DNA from: Torreya grandis
Taxonomy: Eukaryota > Streptophyta > Pinopsida > Cupressales > Taxaceae
Direction of reading: 5' to 3'
Assembly: GCA_037957365.1 (NCBI GenBank)
Contig: JARHVA010008353.1
Coordinates: 62,001 to 126,000 of the forward strand
Length of the DNA stretch: 64,000 bases
The translations under genes and the position numbers were made by a program. This document shows, piece after piece, positions 39,801 to 52,338 of the stretch. The notes beneath the pieces were generated by a model, which ran no database searches, was not told where the DNA came from, and saw nothing but the letters and a program-made list of their open reading frames with translations. Every line of letters starts with the position of its first letter. The stretch's first letter is position 1.

Positions 39801-41187
39801 TATCTATGTCTCTAATTTCATCAAGTATGGATGTAATATTTATTTTCACTATTTTAGAAGATGAATCCATTTCTTCCTAACTCACTATATGTAATACCAA
39901 AAGCTAGAATAAATTCTTCACACTAATAACTCTCTAAACACCCTCAAACTCCCTTTAGGAAAACAACACTAGAGAGTCAATGAATACTTATTTATAATCA
40001 TAAGAGTTACACATAGATGGAATTATAAAATTCTTGAGGAATTCATTGTGATCACTAGTCTTCACACTGTAAGTATCTTTTGGCACATAGATCACTTGAA
40101 GGCATGAATGTTAGCTCTAAATGCAAAGGTTGAATTAAAATGAAGAGAAATGCTTAGTTTTAATCCATTAAACTTTAATATAGGGTTACCATTAATGATT
40201 TGAAGTGAAATGGATAATTACCAACTACCACATTGATTACTTGAGTAGCCTTTTGAAAAATAGAGGGAAGCATGATGTCATCTTTCTTCATAACATGTGG
40301 ACCTACTTAAGCAAGTTTCACCTCTTAGCACCTCTTCAGGTTCACAAGGGTTTTTTACACCTCACCCATAACTTCAATTATTACATTATTTCAATACATC
40401 TTGAGTCTTCAATGGATCATACAAATGCCACATGTCATCACCTTGAGCACCCAGGCCTCTAGGGACCTCTTGAACCTTACCCAACTTCTAATTAAGGCAA
40501 TCTTCAAAAAGGGCCTGATCATCAAAATATCTAAGATCTTACCACATGTCCTTAATCCTCTTTGCATGATTTGGTGCTTTCACCTTAGATACATTTTAAA
40601 CCTTGACCACTGAAAGTCAAATAGGGTGATATTAGAATGAGGATCAAAAATTAAAAACCTTGAGGAGATGACATGTGGCATCCTCTTTAACATATTTACT
40701 TATACATTTGGCCCCTATGAATTTTCTATATGTTGAAAATAAAAACCAATTGAGACATTATTTATAAATTGAGCCAAAACTTAAAACCCTCAAGAATCTG
40801 CCACATATCCCAACTAGATGTGAGCTTAGATTCTTGATCATGTACCTTCACACCATTCTTTGATACGAGAAGGAGTACAAGATTCTCCCAGTGCTTGAAA
40901 ATACTTTCATAAATTAATCATTGAAACCATTTAAGGTGAAATAAGGATACTTCCTTTAAAGCTATTGAGAATATATTCTATCTTTAGGAAATTCCCATTA
41001 GTAGTTCAGTTAGGAGTGGAAAAACACTCCCACTTGGTAAGACAAAGGAGATGATTAATTATGAACATATATCCTAACCTTTCAAAGGACTAGAGAAATC
41101 AACTAAACATTGAAACTTATTTAGTTTGGACACAAGAATTTAAGTGACATGGGCCCAATTACCCCAGTGTAATTTTGGGAACTAACA
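33835..41187 (-). repeat. 3' LTR of the giant element (7,353 bp)
   Basis: In element orientation it starts at 41187. The first 1.3 kb is non-coding, then follows an ORF relic (39870-35467), then 1.6 kb of AT-rich DNA to the CCAACA end. The right-hand copy follows it over the full length, so this is not a chance end-only match. Confidence 0.9.
35467..39870 (-). pseudogene. LTR-borne ORF relic, about 1,468 codons, left copy
   Basis: The start (MDSS, ATG at 39868-39870) and stop (TGA, after 'NRLGKDSIINVDSMT') are both at matching places in the other LTR. One frame holds from 39870 to about 38300 with a handful of stops; later parts need frame changes (for example near 37600 and 36100). Readable stretches include 'LRMSYMVLVIEFPLVASYL', 'FTPRALNAMLRIPPL', 'YMSSYLMYSFMHN' and 'EWRDFPIMRSKFMW'. 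The middle (about 36800-38100) is low-complexity, with Lys/Glu/Pro-rich translation. I recognise no domain. Where this copy has a TAA after 'VDGS' the other LTR has CAA, as expected if the stop is secondary. It is transcribed in the same direction as gag-pol. Confidence 0.65.
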
Positions 41188-41204
41188 TAGGCTCCTACTC
41201 AGGG
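41188..41204 (-). other. Degraded polypurine region next to the 3' LTR
   Basis: Minus strand gagtaggagccta adjoins the LTR. It is purine-rich but not a clean tract. Confidence 0.35.
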
Positions 41205-41439
41205 ATGGGTACCCCTAGTTGGTACATAGAGAACACCAGACTAGTCATCTATCGATTGGTTCATGGGGTTAAATTATTTCATCATAGAAGCATAAAAAAA
41301 AAGGTAGACAGGAACAACCACAAAAAAATAAAATGAAAAATGTAAACTATAAAAATATGCAACACAACATGACCACAAAAACAAAAAAGACAACACACCA
41401 CATACATACATACAAAAGTAATCATGGGCTTAATCTAGG

Positions 41440-42490
41440 AAATGTTTGAGATGTCTATCATTAAGTGGTAATTCTAAAATTTCTCCAATAATATCTTTGA
41501 GATAGATTGTATGATTCCCTATCTAATAATCAATAATGTAGGGGCCCATCCATAGGGAATAAAATTTACCATGCTTTCCCCTATCCTCATGCCTTCTATC
41601 CTAGAGTAAAACTATATCACCGATCTAAAAATATCTTGGGGTGACTTTCTTGTCAAAGATCCTTTTGAGATGATCCTTGAACTTTACATACTTTTCATGA
41701 TCTTGTCTTTGAAACTCATTGATTTTAGTGATTCATTCAATCCTCTCTTCATAGTGTTTTATTTCTTCTTCACTCTTAGCCATATGTTTCATGAATTGAT
41801 AAGTGGGCAATTGTAGGTTTAAGTGTAAGATAGCTTGAGTTCCATAAAGAAGCTCAAAGTGGATTTTCCCAGTAGATCTTTTTGGAATTAGCCTTTCTAC
41901 CTAGAAAATGAACTTCAACTATTCACCCCACTTTTTTTGTTACCATCCAAAGTTTTTTTGATGATATTAAATAGGTTCCTATTATTGGATTTAGCTTTCC
42001 CATTTCCTTATGGATTGTGATTGGAGGCATATGCTAAATTAATCCCATAGTATTCACATAATGGACTTAATTATTTAAATCTAAATCACATAAAATTGTC
42101 ACACATGATTTTGATTGGCACCTTGAATTGATTTATCATGTTATTTAATAGGAAATCAATGACTACCTAGTGGGTTGATCTCCTAGTGAGGATTACTTCA
42201 ACCCATTTTGTGAAGTAATTGGTAGCCACTAGGATCCATTGGTGGCTAGCACTTGAATCATCTAATATTTCACCTATGAATTCCATTCTCCATTTCCTAA
42301 AAGTTCCCTTGATAGAGACTAATTATAATAGAAGTGATCTAGATGCTTTCATTCTTCCAAAGAACTATTTACATTCTTCACATCTTCTTAACATCATATC
42401 CACATCTTTGAATAATGTGGGCCACCAATACCCAACCCTCATGATTTTGTGTGTAGTGACTTTAAGATCAAAGTTACCACCACACACACC
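41440..42490 (-). pseudogene. Integrase relic of the giant element
   Basis: From right to left: the HHCC region 'HKIMRVGYWWPTLFKDV' with 'CEEC' (about 42460-42380), and the core with 'RMEFIGEI' (first Asp now Glu), 'HQWILVATNYFTKWVE', 'IMCDN' (second Asp kept) and 'NGKAKSNNRN', where the catalytic Glu of the usual 'NG-AES-N' is Lys. The C-terminal GPY/F module reads 'GKHGKFYSLWMGPYIIDY' and ends near 'LNDRHLKHF' at about 41445. Stops and lost catalytic residues make it inactive. It would insert the cDNA into chromosomes. Confidence 0.9.
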
Positions 42491-42739
42491 ACTGTTGAAC
42501 TCTATAACCATTGAAGAGATCTCATTCTCTACCAAAAATCTCAAAAGAACACCATCCAGGTTCTTCTAGACTAAGTCATATTATAATAGGAGATACCTTT
42601 GGGATACTAACTTCAGTGTCCTCCTTTGATTTTTATCTTTGTACCATGGGGATTGGTTGTACTTGGATTCAGGGTTATAAACTACCCCTTCTATATTATT
42701 TACATTCATAGCCTACAAATTTGCTTTGGTCATTAGTTT

Positions 42740-43130
42740 AGCTACACCCATGCCTCTAACCAACTTAGTAATCTATATATCAAGGTCATACTCTTAAATT
42801 TTATTGACCCATCAACATATTTTTTTATTAGATTCATTTTTATTTAATATGTCCTTTTCCATTATGTGAGGAATATAGACCACAATCTTTGAACTCAAAA
42901 TGCAAGATCTAAATTGCTTGATAGTCTTTAAAAGGGTGAAGGCTTGTTTCTCCATTATTGTATATCTCAGCCTAGATCCTTGTATTGCCTTACTAGAAAA
43001 GGCAATTGGTTGCTCATGGCCTTCATAATTATTTTATGGTAGTATCATGGCAATAGTTTATGTAGAGGCAAATGAAAAGATTTGGAAATCTTTTCTATAC
43101 TCTAGATTAGTAAGCACTAGGGCAATTTTC
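42740..43130 (-). pseudogene. Canonical gypsy RNase H relic
   Basis: Readable as 'FQIFSFAST-TIAMIL', 'GHEQPIAFSSKAIQG', 'LRYTIMEKQAFTLLKTIKQF' and 'QEYDLDI'-like words, the layout of the RNase H that follows RT in Ty3/gypsy pol. The first catalytic Asp (FASD) has become Thr. Stops are present. Confidence 0.8.
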
Positions 43131-43297
43131 AAGGTAGCTTTGATATCTTGAAATTATTGAGTGGCCTTCTCCTCCTAATTTATATTTTTATCCTTCTTCA
43201 AAATTGAAGTGATATGTAGGGTAATTTTTGTAAAGTTGAAAACAAACAATCTAACAAAATTAATCTAGATAAAGAAGGATTGAATACCTTTCTTGGT

Positions 43298-44010
43298 CTA
43301 TGGGATGGGTATTTTATTGATGGCCTCCACCTTTTGAGGATCTATCATGACACCTTTTTGGGACATAATATGTCCTAGTAAATTTGAATTTTGTACCCCA
43401 AAGTGGTATTTTTTGGGATTTAGAGAAACCCCAAACTCCCTGCATCTAATAAGTATTTGTTCCAAATGCATCAAGTGGTCACTTCTCCTGGAGTATATTA
43501 TAACATCATCTTGGTATTGGCAATGAATTGGTTGATTAATCCAGTGAAAGCTACATTCATGATTATCTATAAAGTGGCACCTATATTCATCAAACCAAAA
43601 AGCATTTAAACATACACATAGGTGCCTCATGGGGTAGTTAAAGTAGTATTGGACCTTTCAAACTCGTTTACCACCACTTGGTTATAACCAAAAAAGCTAT
43701 CTATAGTCGATAATAGCTTAGATCTAGTGACATATTGGAGCATGTTATCCATGTTAGGTAATGGATAATTTTCCTTTAGAAAAGCCTTGTTTGGGTTTTT
43801 AAAATCAATGTATAGTCAGATCTCTCTATTTTTATTTCTAAGAGGGACTAGGTTTGTCACCCATGATGAATACCTGATGGATTGAATTATCCCACCATCT
43901 CTTAATTTTTTCAATTCTTCCTACATCTTAGTGGCTAAGATGGGGTTGATGTGCCATTTCTTTTGTTAGAATGGATTTGCATTGGGGTGAAGAGGAATAA
44001 CATGCTGAAA
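43298..44010 (-). pseudogene. Reverse transcriptase relic of the giant element
   Basis: The open part 43298-43630 includes the catalytic box 'YQDDVIIYS' (about 43490-43516), then 'FGVSLNPKKYHFGV' and 'LGHIMSQKGVMIDPQKVEAI', the palm/thumb signature of Ty3/gypsy RT. Upstream, with stops, are 'WVTNLVPLRNKN-EI', 'DFKNPNKAF' and 'FGYNQVVV'. Both Asp residues of the box remain. It would copy element RNA into DNA. Confidence 0.93.
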
Positions 44011-44539
44011 CAAATCTTCCCTATAAGATTTCAACTCTGACTATGACCATGCTAGGTAATCTTGTTACTTTTTTAATATCATGATGAATTCTCCCTTTTA
44101 TTCTTCACTCAAGTGAGTATCAAGATAAATATTCTTTGGATTTATTTGTGTCCCAATATTAATTTCAATCATATATTTTGACATAGAAATGTTTCTAGAT
44201 TTGACTCTATCAGTTCCATTGAAGGTTGTTTCCAGACTAACCAATCCCCTAGGGATAGTATTAGTCCTAAATTATATTATTTCATTTCCATACAAGGTTT
44301 CTTTTTCATCATAGACCCGTACCATAGATTCCCACTCTATAATGGTTCTCCCAAACTCATCCATACAACATAAAAACCTCTTTATTTGGACATCATTGTC
44401 AAAAACTTGCCAATAATTGATGTTATCTAGGATAGAGAGTATTACCAATATCTCAACCTCATACTCACAAGAAGGAATTACATGTCAATTTTAAATTCTT
44501 TATCCCTCTTCACTAGCATATTTTCCATGTGATTAAGTT

Positions 44540-44900
44540 CTCAATCATGGTACTTAATTTTGAAGGTATTGAACCATTCCAAGCAGTCACATACAACATT
44601 TTAGTATTGCATCAACCTCTTGTGTTCTATGGTGTAAAAATTTTGGACTTGTTTCACCACTAATTCCAAATCACCATTAACTAAAAACTTCTTGAATCCA
44701 TATTCTTGAGTGATCTAGAGGCCAATCATGAGTGCTTCATATTTTGCAATATTGTTCATGCACTCAAAGGCTAATTGTAGAGAGTACTTATAAACATGAC
44801 CCCAGGGGTATAAAAAACAACCCTAAACCCAATTTTGATACTCAAACATTCTCCATCAAAATTCATGATCCAGATGGAGTCTTCATCAATGACATTGGAG
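44540..44900 (-). pseudogene. Extra RNase H (aRNH-like) relic upstream of RT
   Basis: On the minus strand: 'WIMNFDGEC' with the first catalytic Asp, 'GFRVVFYTPG', then 'YSLQLAFECMNNIAKYEALM' (usual form FECTNNVAEYEAL, one Glu changed to Lys), and 'KFLVNGDLELVVKQVQNFY' with the third acidic residue. This is the additional RNase H known from Tat-lineage gypsy elements. It lies before RT and after protease, whereas the angiosperm Tat elements I know carry it between RNase H and integrase. Three stops and one frame change. Confidence 0.8.
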
Positions 44901-44974
44901 TCAGGAGGTAGCTTTATGTACTAAACACTTCCCATAAAACTCTTAATGTTTATATCCACATATAACACTTCATT

Positions 44975-45400
44975 TTATTGGTAGTTAGGATACTTTAAGA
45001 CATGGAACATTTGTGGCTCATGGTTTAAGAAAACCATTTTCCCATTCAATGGTATAGTGTCATTAGACAAATCCATTTGACCACTACCTCCAATACTAGT
45101 AGCCCATTTTTTGGATAGCAACATACCCCATTTCAATAGGTAATATATGAAAATGACATCCATGATCAAAAACTTGTTAGGATATTACACGAGCTACACC
45201 ACCAATCCTTTGACTATGCTAATAACAAGTACTTTGGAATCTATATCAAGGAATTATCCATATGTTGGAGTTAACATTATGCAAAGCTCATTCAACATAG
45301 TGATCGACATGATATTACAAGATGCACTGGAGTTAAACATGTAATTATGGATAATTAGTCCATTAATTAATAAGGTGGTATAGAATGGGTCAACATCCAT
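44975..45400 (-). pseudogene. Aspartic protease relic of the giant element
   Basis: 'DPFYTTLLINGLIIHNYMFN' is followed by 'SSASCNIMS', where the usual LDSGAS has become FNSSAS (catalytic Asp to Asn). Downstream are 'WGMLLSKKWATSIGGSGQMD' and 'LNHEP', a tail typical of the protease region of this gypsy group. Inactive. Confidence 0.85.
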
Positions 45401-45456
45401 CTAAATTTCTACCAATGTTATTCCCAAGTCTACCTCTAGGTGGTGTTTAGGAGACC

Positions 45457-45996
45457 CTAAGGTGTTCTCACCTTCCATAGAGAGAGCAAGTGGAAGCTTA
45501 TCTTCAATAATTTCATTGCCAATGATTTCTTTGTGAATCCCAAATACTCAAAAGCTATTTTCCTATGCTCTAGGATTCTAAGCAATCCTACAAAGGGTAT
45601 CATGAATTTTAGTTGACTTAATATGTGGGCCATATCACAAATATTATATTTTGGTATAGGAGCATTAATAGGTATGGTTTTAACATTTTCATTTGGGATG
45701 TATCCTTCAAGAGTTAGGGGAATAGAAGCAGGAGAACTAGCATTCTTAACTTCACTTTTTAAAGGAGGCTTCCTAGGTTCATCCTTCCTAGGTTCATCCT
45801 TCTTAGGAATAATAGAAAATAAAGGATTTATATTCATGGCCTCATTATTTCTTGGTTTGAAACTATAGGGTACAGATCTAGGCTTGGTGGAACCTTGGGC
45901 TTCTTTTATCCCTGTGGTCCCTTTTTCCTTAGTCTTTACTCTAGGGGTAGTATAATCTTTATCTTTTGGAGGAACACTTTGGTCCTTACTTCTCAA
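45457..45996 (-). pseudogene. Gag C-terminus/linker before protease
   Basis: A 179-codon open stretch. It starts with a lysine-rich, low-complexity part with repeated 'KDEPRK', and ends in 'YNICDMAHILSQLKFMIPF', the conserved helix found before protease in this gypsy group. It may be the end of gag or a spacer in the polyprotein. No zinc knuckle was recognised. Confidence 0.6.
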
Positions 45997-46869
45997 ATTT
46001 TAATCTTTATTTTCTTAAGAAATTGGATCATGAATCATCAACTACTAATCCTTAATTAATGAATGGGAGTCTCCATATTTTTCTTTCATCATTGATCTTA
46101 GGAACTCAAAGTCATAATCTAGTAACTCATACTCATGCATCATGTTTATTTCATAGACAAAATTTGATAATGGGAACCTTAACTTTACACATGCTCAAGT
46201 AGTGGTATCACTCCTTAACTCCATTGATGGATAAGCAACCATCACAACTAGTTCATAAAATTGGAATGTAAAATGCTCATATTTCAAGGTATCCTCAAAA
46301 TTAGAGACAATTAAGGCATTCATAGCTTCCTATTTGAAAGTGTAAATTTCCATTTCCTAGAAGTCAACAATGTAGATATTATCTTCACTGAATGAAGTTT
46401 CAAAGTCATTTTCATCTTGACCACCATCACCAACTATGCCATAAGTGGGATGAAGAAATAAACACTTATCACACCAGTCGATGTCACAATCAACTATGTT
46501 GATTTTTGTAACTAAAAGATTTGATACTTCCCTTTCACTTCCCTAGTTATGATTTATTTCATGTTTGTCATCCCTTGCTAGGACTTTTCCCCTATCATTA
46601 TTTCTAGATTTGAAAGGTGGCATACCTTGAATATGATCTAAGGGATGATTATTTTAATATCTCTTATGATCTCTCATGTCATCATGGTTAGTCAGACCTT
46701 GAGACAACCCCTTTTTAGTTCTAGCTAATTTGTAAGAGATTTCCTTCACTATAGTGGCTAAAGTCTTTACTGTTTCCTCCAGGTTTACACTCTTGTGGGA
46801 TGACTAAGGATTTTCAATACTCATCAAATTGACATTGACCACTCTTATTCAAAGTCTTACCCATGGCTC

Positions 46870-47668
46870 TGATATTATTTTATGTTTGGATAGCCAAATT
46901 GAAAGCCATCCTTAAATTTTTTGGAGCCTTATCTATGAGATAATAGGTTTCTTTCTTGTTGAATGCATCACAATACTTAATCAAAGAAGTATAACCACTA
47001 GGTCTAATATCTTCTGGTAGCATCCTTACTACCTTACTGAATCTAAAATTGAAGTCCTTCACACACTTATTAGGATTCTTCTTAAGGTTCTCAAAGTCAA
47101 AAAGAAAGAATCTAGGGTCTATACTATCACCATATTACATTTTAAATGCATCAATCATATCTTACCATGTGTCTAATAATCCATCAGGGAGGGATTTGAA
47201 CCATTCCCTAGCCTCATCCTTAAGTGTGTTCATAAAGAGTTTTATACATACATCTTCTAGATATATCTCATAATCCTTAATGATAATTAAGAATGCTTTC
47301 AGATGTTATTCCCTAGACACTACATTATTCCCTTAAAACTTAGGGAGTAAATTTCTAATCTTCTTAGGGACCTCATTAAGGAAACTGGGTATGTCATTAA
47401 AATTAATAGGTCTAAACCTTGGGATCATAAATGGTCTATGTCTATTATCCAAGTCTTGATAATCATCTCCATCATTATCATTGTTTGCATTGAACATCCT
47501 TTTCCTCAAGTCACAGTCTCCCATATTTGAATCTAAAGATGAAGATGAACTAGGGGATGGTTGAAGATGAATACTATGTGAAGGAATCAAAGGAGGGGAA
47601 ATAGAGTGAATCTTTAATGGCCTAGTAGGAGGAGAAAGACTCCTTTGTGGAGAAGGAATTTGACTCAT
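46870..47668 (-). pseudogene. Gag relic of the giant element
   Basis: Starts 'MSQIPSPQRSLSPPTRPLKI', a Ser/Pro-rich N-terminus (47333-47668). The capsid core follows: 'DEAREWFKSLPDGLLDTW' (about 47180-47235), 'DPRFFLFDFENLKKNP' and 'DFNFRFSKVVRMLPEDIRPS' (46880-47062). This is a Retrotrans_gag domain. Two or three stops break it. The region 46000-46870 between it and the linker gives no clear homology. Confidence 0.85.
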
Positions 47669-48253
47669 GTGGAGTTTAGATTTATCAAAAGCACTTTGAT
47701 ATCCTTAAACTAAATGGATATTAGAGAAAATGGGGTAAATATAATGGGGAATGAACTAATCAGGTCTTATTTGATTGCCTAGAATTTGGCCCACAATAGG
47801 TTTCCATACTTGTTTTCTTCTGGATGGGAATTTTAACTCAGTGACAAGCTCTATTGATGGGTTCTTCTGAAAGGAAGAACTAGTACCCTCCAGGTTTGTA
47901 GATCTAAAGAAAATTACTCAAAATAAAGAAGGGAACATATAGTAGGCACTGATCTTTAAACCTTGATATAATGGAGTCACCACTAGAAGCAAGACTTCTA
48001 GACCTGAAAAATAAATCTATACACAACAACTGATGACATACCAACCCTTAGACATTGAAACCAACCTTAAGAATATAGAGTAATTCTATCAAAATAGGGG
48101 TGAATATCATTAGTAGAGTCATCTAAAAGGATATAAAGATGCCAATGAACCTAAGATGAATATCTCATTATAGTAGCAATAGAGAGTAGAAAAAATAAAA
48201 CACTTATAACTCTTCTATAAGCATATTCCCATAAAAAAAGGTAAAAAAATATG

Positions 48254-48271
48254 TCTCCGATAATGGTGCAA
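48254..48271 (-). other. Primer-binding site of the giant element (tRNA-Asp-like, decayed)
   Basis: The minus strand reads ttgcaccattatcggaga, six bases from the 5' LTR. The Athila/Tat-type site complementary to tRNA-Asp is tggcgccgttgccgggga; 12 of 18 bases match and five of the six differences are G-to-A or C-to-T. Confidence 0.7.
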
Positions 48272-51200
48272 AAAAAGTGTTGGTTCCCAGTTGTACAACC
48301 CTAGCATTCAACCTTAAATTCTTGATAAGAATGTTAAATTAAAATGAGAAACCACTAAATATGTTGTTATGGCCAAGGAAGGGTTTAACATTGAAAGAGG
48401 ACTGAATGAAGGAAATGACTAAGAGGCACCTACAGAGGGTATGTTTAATTCCCTACTACTTTTGGCTCTTCCTCAACCAAGGTGAGAGAACCTAATGAGG
48501 TATCTTTCTCACATGAAGGATTTTAATACTTCAATCTTCATGAGGATCATAGATACAAAAATGGAAATATGACCAAATCATAACTATACTTATACACTTT
48601 ACCCATGAAGGGTTGTCACACAAAATGCAAAAATGTTTTATGTCATGCACAAGCTACTAAAGATAGATGATGAGATGACTAAAATTTCTATTTTATAAAA
48701 TATTTGACAATAGGGGTCAAATGAAAAAAATGTAGTGTTAGGATTTTGAGCACAAACTACAAGCACATTTCAAGTACACAAGATCTCATGTGTCTACAAA
48801 TAAAATAACACTTATGATATACAAATGGTGTGTTATCTGTAAGTTTAAAAAAGAATATAACCATATTTATTTTAATGATAGATAAATATGTGGATAGCTA
48901 GTAAGTCAGCACGGAGGAGTTCACAAGATATCTATACTACTTTCATTAAAAAATATTGTTCAGTTTAAAAATTGGAAAAATAAACTCATGCACAAATGGT
49001 TCTCAAAATATTATAAGTAATATTATGAATTGCCCTTCAATAACTCTCTCTAGCTAAATTCATGATCGCAAGACTACCCTTAATAAGGCTATCAATGCTC
49101 TATTTTCAAATCTTGAACTAGAAAGGATTTTATATTCTGATTGCAAACCCTAGATGACTACATAAAGAAGAATACATCAGATAACCAATCTACCAAACAT
49201 GTAAGACAAAATAGTGTACTTCAACAATAATAAGGAATGATAAACCATGACATATTTCATTTAATAATTGAATCAAAACTAAATACAATATGTCTTGAAA
49301 ATTATATAATAGAGCATTATGCAAAATAATTTTGTAACAAGGGAAACATCTTAAATGTTCTCAAAGCTTGCCAATGATTTTATAAAAGCTAATAATTTCG
49401 CACCAAAAAATCACATAGGGAGGACTATTAAAGACATATATTTAAACTCAAAAATTTCACTAACCCTTGTAAAGGGGCATACCCCCTTTACTTATATAAT
49501 TCTAGCTAGGCCTAACATATTCTTGAAGATGCTCCAGCTAGAAAATTCTTTCAAGGGCCTAGAATTTGTTCAATGGTGTAACAAATATGATTCCTTGGAT
49601 TATTCTCATGCTTATGTGATGATTAAAAACTTGATACTCAACTAAGATGGAATATTTTTAGTTATATATGTGGATATTACACTTACAAGGGACAAAACAA
49701 ACCTTTGTCCACTTGTGCAACAAATAAAGATGTCCCTTTCTCAAACAAAACAACAAAACAAAACAACTTCAAAAGGGGTGTGCCACTAATGAGTAAGGTA
49801 CAATGGTTTCCAAATGGGAAATTAGAAAAGAGGAAATAATGCCAGCTCAAAAGAAGGAAGGGAGGAATGACATAATGCCAGCTCAAAAGAAACAAAAATA
49901 TTTGGTCATGTTATATAATCAATGTTGATGACCAAGTCCTTTACCAACCTATTTTTGTATGCAATATACCCTTCAATTATGGTGGAAAGAATCATTTGGT
50001 TTGGGCTTTCTTGGATTTTGAATTTGGCACTATATTCCTCAAGACAACTCATGACCTTTTGGATCATTACCTACTTTTTCCTGACTAAAGCTTTTAAATT
50101 TTCACAAGACTTTTCAAGTAACACTAGCTCTCTAATCTTATAGATATCAAAGGCTTTGTGAAGTGAATAAATGAGGATTTTTAAGGCAATATCTAATGTC
50201 TCATCCATCATGTCACATGCACCATCAAGGTTCATCATTTGCCATAGGGTGGATTCAATCTCCTTCTCTACATTTGAGAGAGACTACTTTTATCCCTTTA
50301 AATCAAAAATGCCCTCCTTAAGCACCACCAACCAAATCTTAATCACTATCTAATATTATCTAGGTTACTTACAATCATCCAAGGAGATGATCTTTTCTAC
50401 TATTAAAGTTTCAATTCCCATGTTACAAATCTCATCCAACTTTGGCCTAAGTTTCTCCCAATTCTTAATGTTTGCATCATAAATGAACATCTAGGAATCA
50501 CATTCTCCTTGTTTATCTAATATGTCATCTAGACATTCTAGCATCAAGTGGATTAATTCTTTGGCTTGGGTAGTCAAATCCTTTTGCCAATCTTTTATGG
50601 CCCAACCTCTAGTTTTCAAGTCCTCATCATGGCCAAAATCAAGTGCACCTAAATAAATTATAGGAGCATATGTGGCCTTGCTCATAGTTGCGGTTACTAC
50701 ATTAGGCTCACTCAGTAGCATTTGCAAGTACTAGATCATGGCCTAGTTTTACACCTTTAGCACTTCCCTTGAAGTTTTATCTTTATCCATTCTATGTGCC
50801 ACCATGCTTGCCAAGACTTATGAGCTATGTTTTATTTCATTCATTTATGTATCCCCTAGATCATATCTACACATTGCATATATCTCAAGGGGATCATCCC
50901 TTTTTGTAGCTCCTAGTGAAGGAATAGTTATTTCCTACATTCTTTCCCTTATCTCATTTAAAGTGGTCCATGAGTGTGTTTTGGATTTCTTAAGGGACTT
51001 GGCCTTGTAAACTTGAGTAATATTAACTACATCTATATCCCCCATTTTACTCATGTGGTCCTATTTATCCTTAACTTGTTTTTTGATCCAAAGAAGGGGT
51101 CTAGTCTAGAATCCCATTGGAGTCATAGATATTGATTCTAGATTTGATGTACTAAATGGTGGTGTCACTGGCATATTAGTCAAGGGGAGTGTCACTGGAT

Positions 51201-52301
51201 TAGGTTAAGATCCTAACACAATATTATTAGCCTCATCATTAATTTCCAACCTAGTATCCTTTTCATCAACTCCTCACTCCCTTTTTTCACTTGGCTCTAT
51301 CTACTCCAGGACTTCAAAACTTACCCTGACCTATTGGGATTCCAAGAGCAATTTGTCTATGGAACTTCCCTACTCTATGGGCTAAGTAAAAGGATTCAAA
51401 ACTATTTTTTCCTCTACTCTTGGTTGAGAAACTTGGATGGAAGAATATATGGTGTCCTCTTTATCACCCATGGGCAATTCTTCACCAATCACAGCTTCAA
51501 CATCTTTATGCTTAGCATGATCATGGACCTTAATATGGGGGAGAAGACCCTAGGGTTATTCAATTGAGGTAGTACCTTTAGAGAATCCTATTTCTATAGT
51601 TTTATCCAATTGATTTACTTATTTATTTATTTTTAAAGGAGTAGGGGTACTCATTTGTAGGCTTGATCCCCTACCTTCCCCAGTATCAACTTCTCCCTCT
51701 AGTTCCAAGCTTGATTCCATTAGAGGGGGAAGAACCTATGGTGTTGCTTCAATAGTCACAGTAACATATGTTGTTCTTATTTCTATAATACCAACTTTTC
51801 ATTAATAGTGGGGGATTGATCATTATGCATCAAATCCTTATTGATTTCATCACCCTTGTATTAGCTTGATGGTTGAGTGATAACATTTTATATAAATGTC
51901 TCCATGTCTGAGGAGATCATTTCCTTTTCTTGGGGAGCTTAAACCTATGTAGCTACCTCAATACCAACCTAAAACACATCATCAAAGGACAAAGGATCAT
52001 CTAAAGCCAAAACATCTTCCTCATCATCTTTGCCTTCCACTCTTGAGAGTCCCATCTATTCAAACAATCCCATAGTCAAAGGTTTCACTAGGGTCTATGG
52101 TCTTTCCCTCAAAGTTCTATGTTCGGTCTTCACCTATGGAGAAGTGAAATCCATATATTTCTTCATTACCTCCATGATCAACCTTCCCTCATATGAAACC
52201 TCTTCATCACTCATATCCCTTAACCTCTAGGCATATGAGGATTTATCTTCTTGTGGATTCATGGAGGTTTCCTTGGGGGGCAAGTCATTGAACATTACCT
52301 C

Positions 52302-52338
52302 TTTTTTTTTTGGGGGGGGTGGGGGGGGGGGGGCGGGG
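52302..52338 (+). repeat. T10 plus G-run with quadruplex potential
   Basis: Ten T, then G8-T-G13-C-G4. The same place in the left LTR (about 37836-37846) has only tttttggggg. Could be real expansion or a sequencing/assembly artefact. Confidence 0.85.

Noticed and set aside
41270..41440. Hydrophobic frame following the integrase end of the giant element
   Set aside because: It lies beyond a stop codon in a T-rich strand. The hydrophobic character follows from base composition.
45623..45868. 81-codon plus-strand frame with repeated LGSSF words
   Set aside because: Antisense of the KDEPRK repeat in the gag/linker relic.
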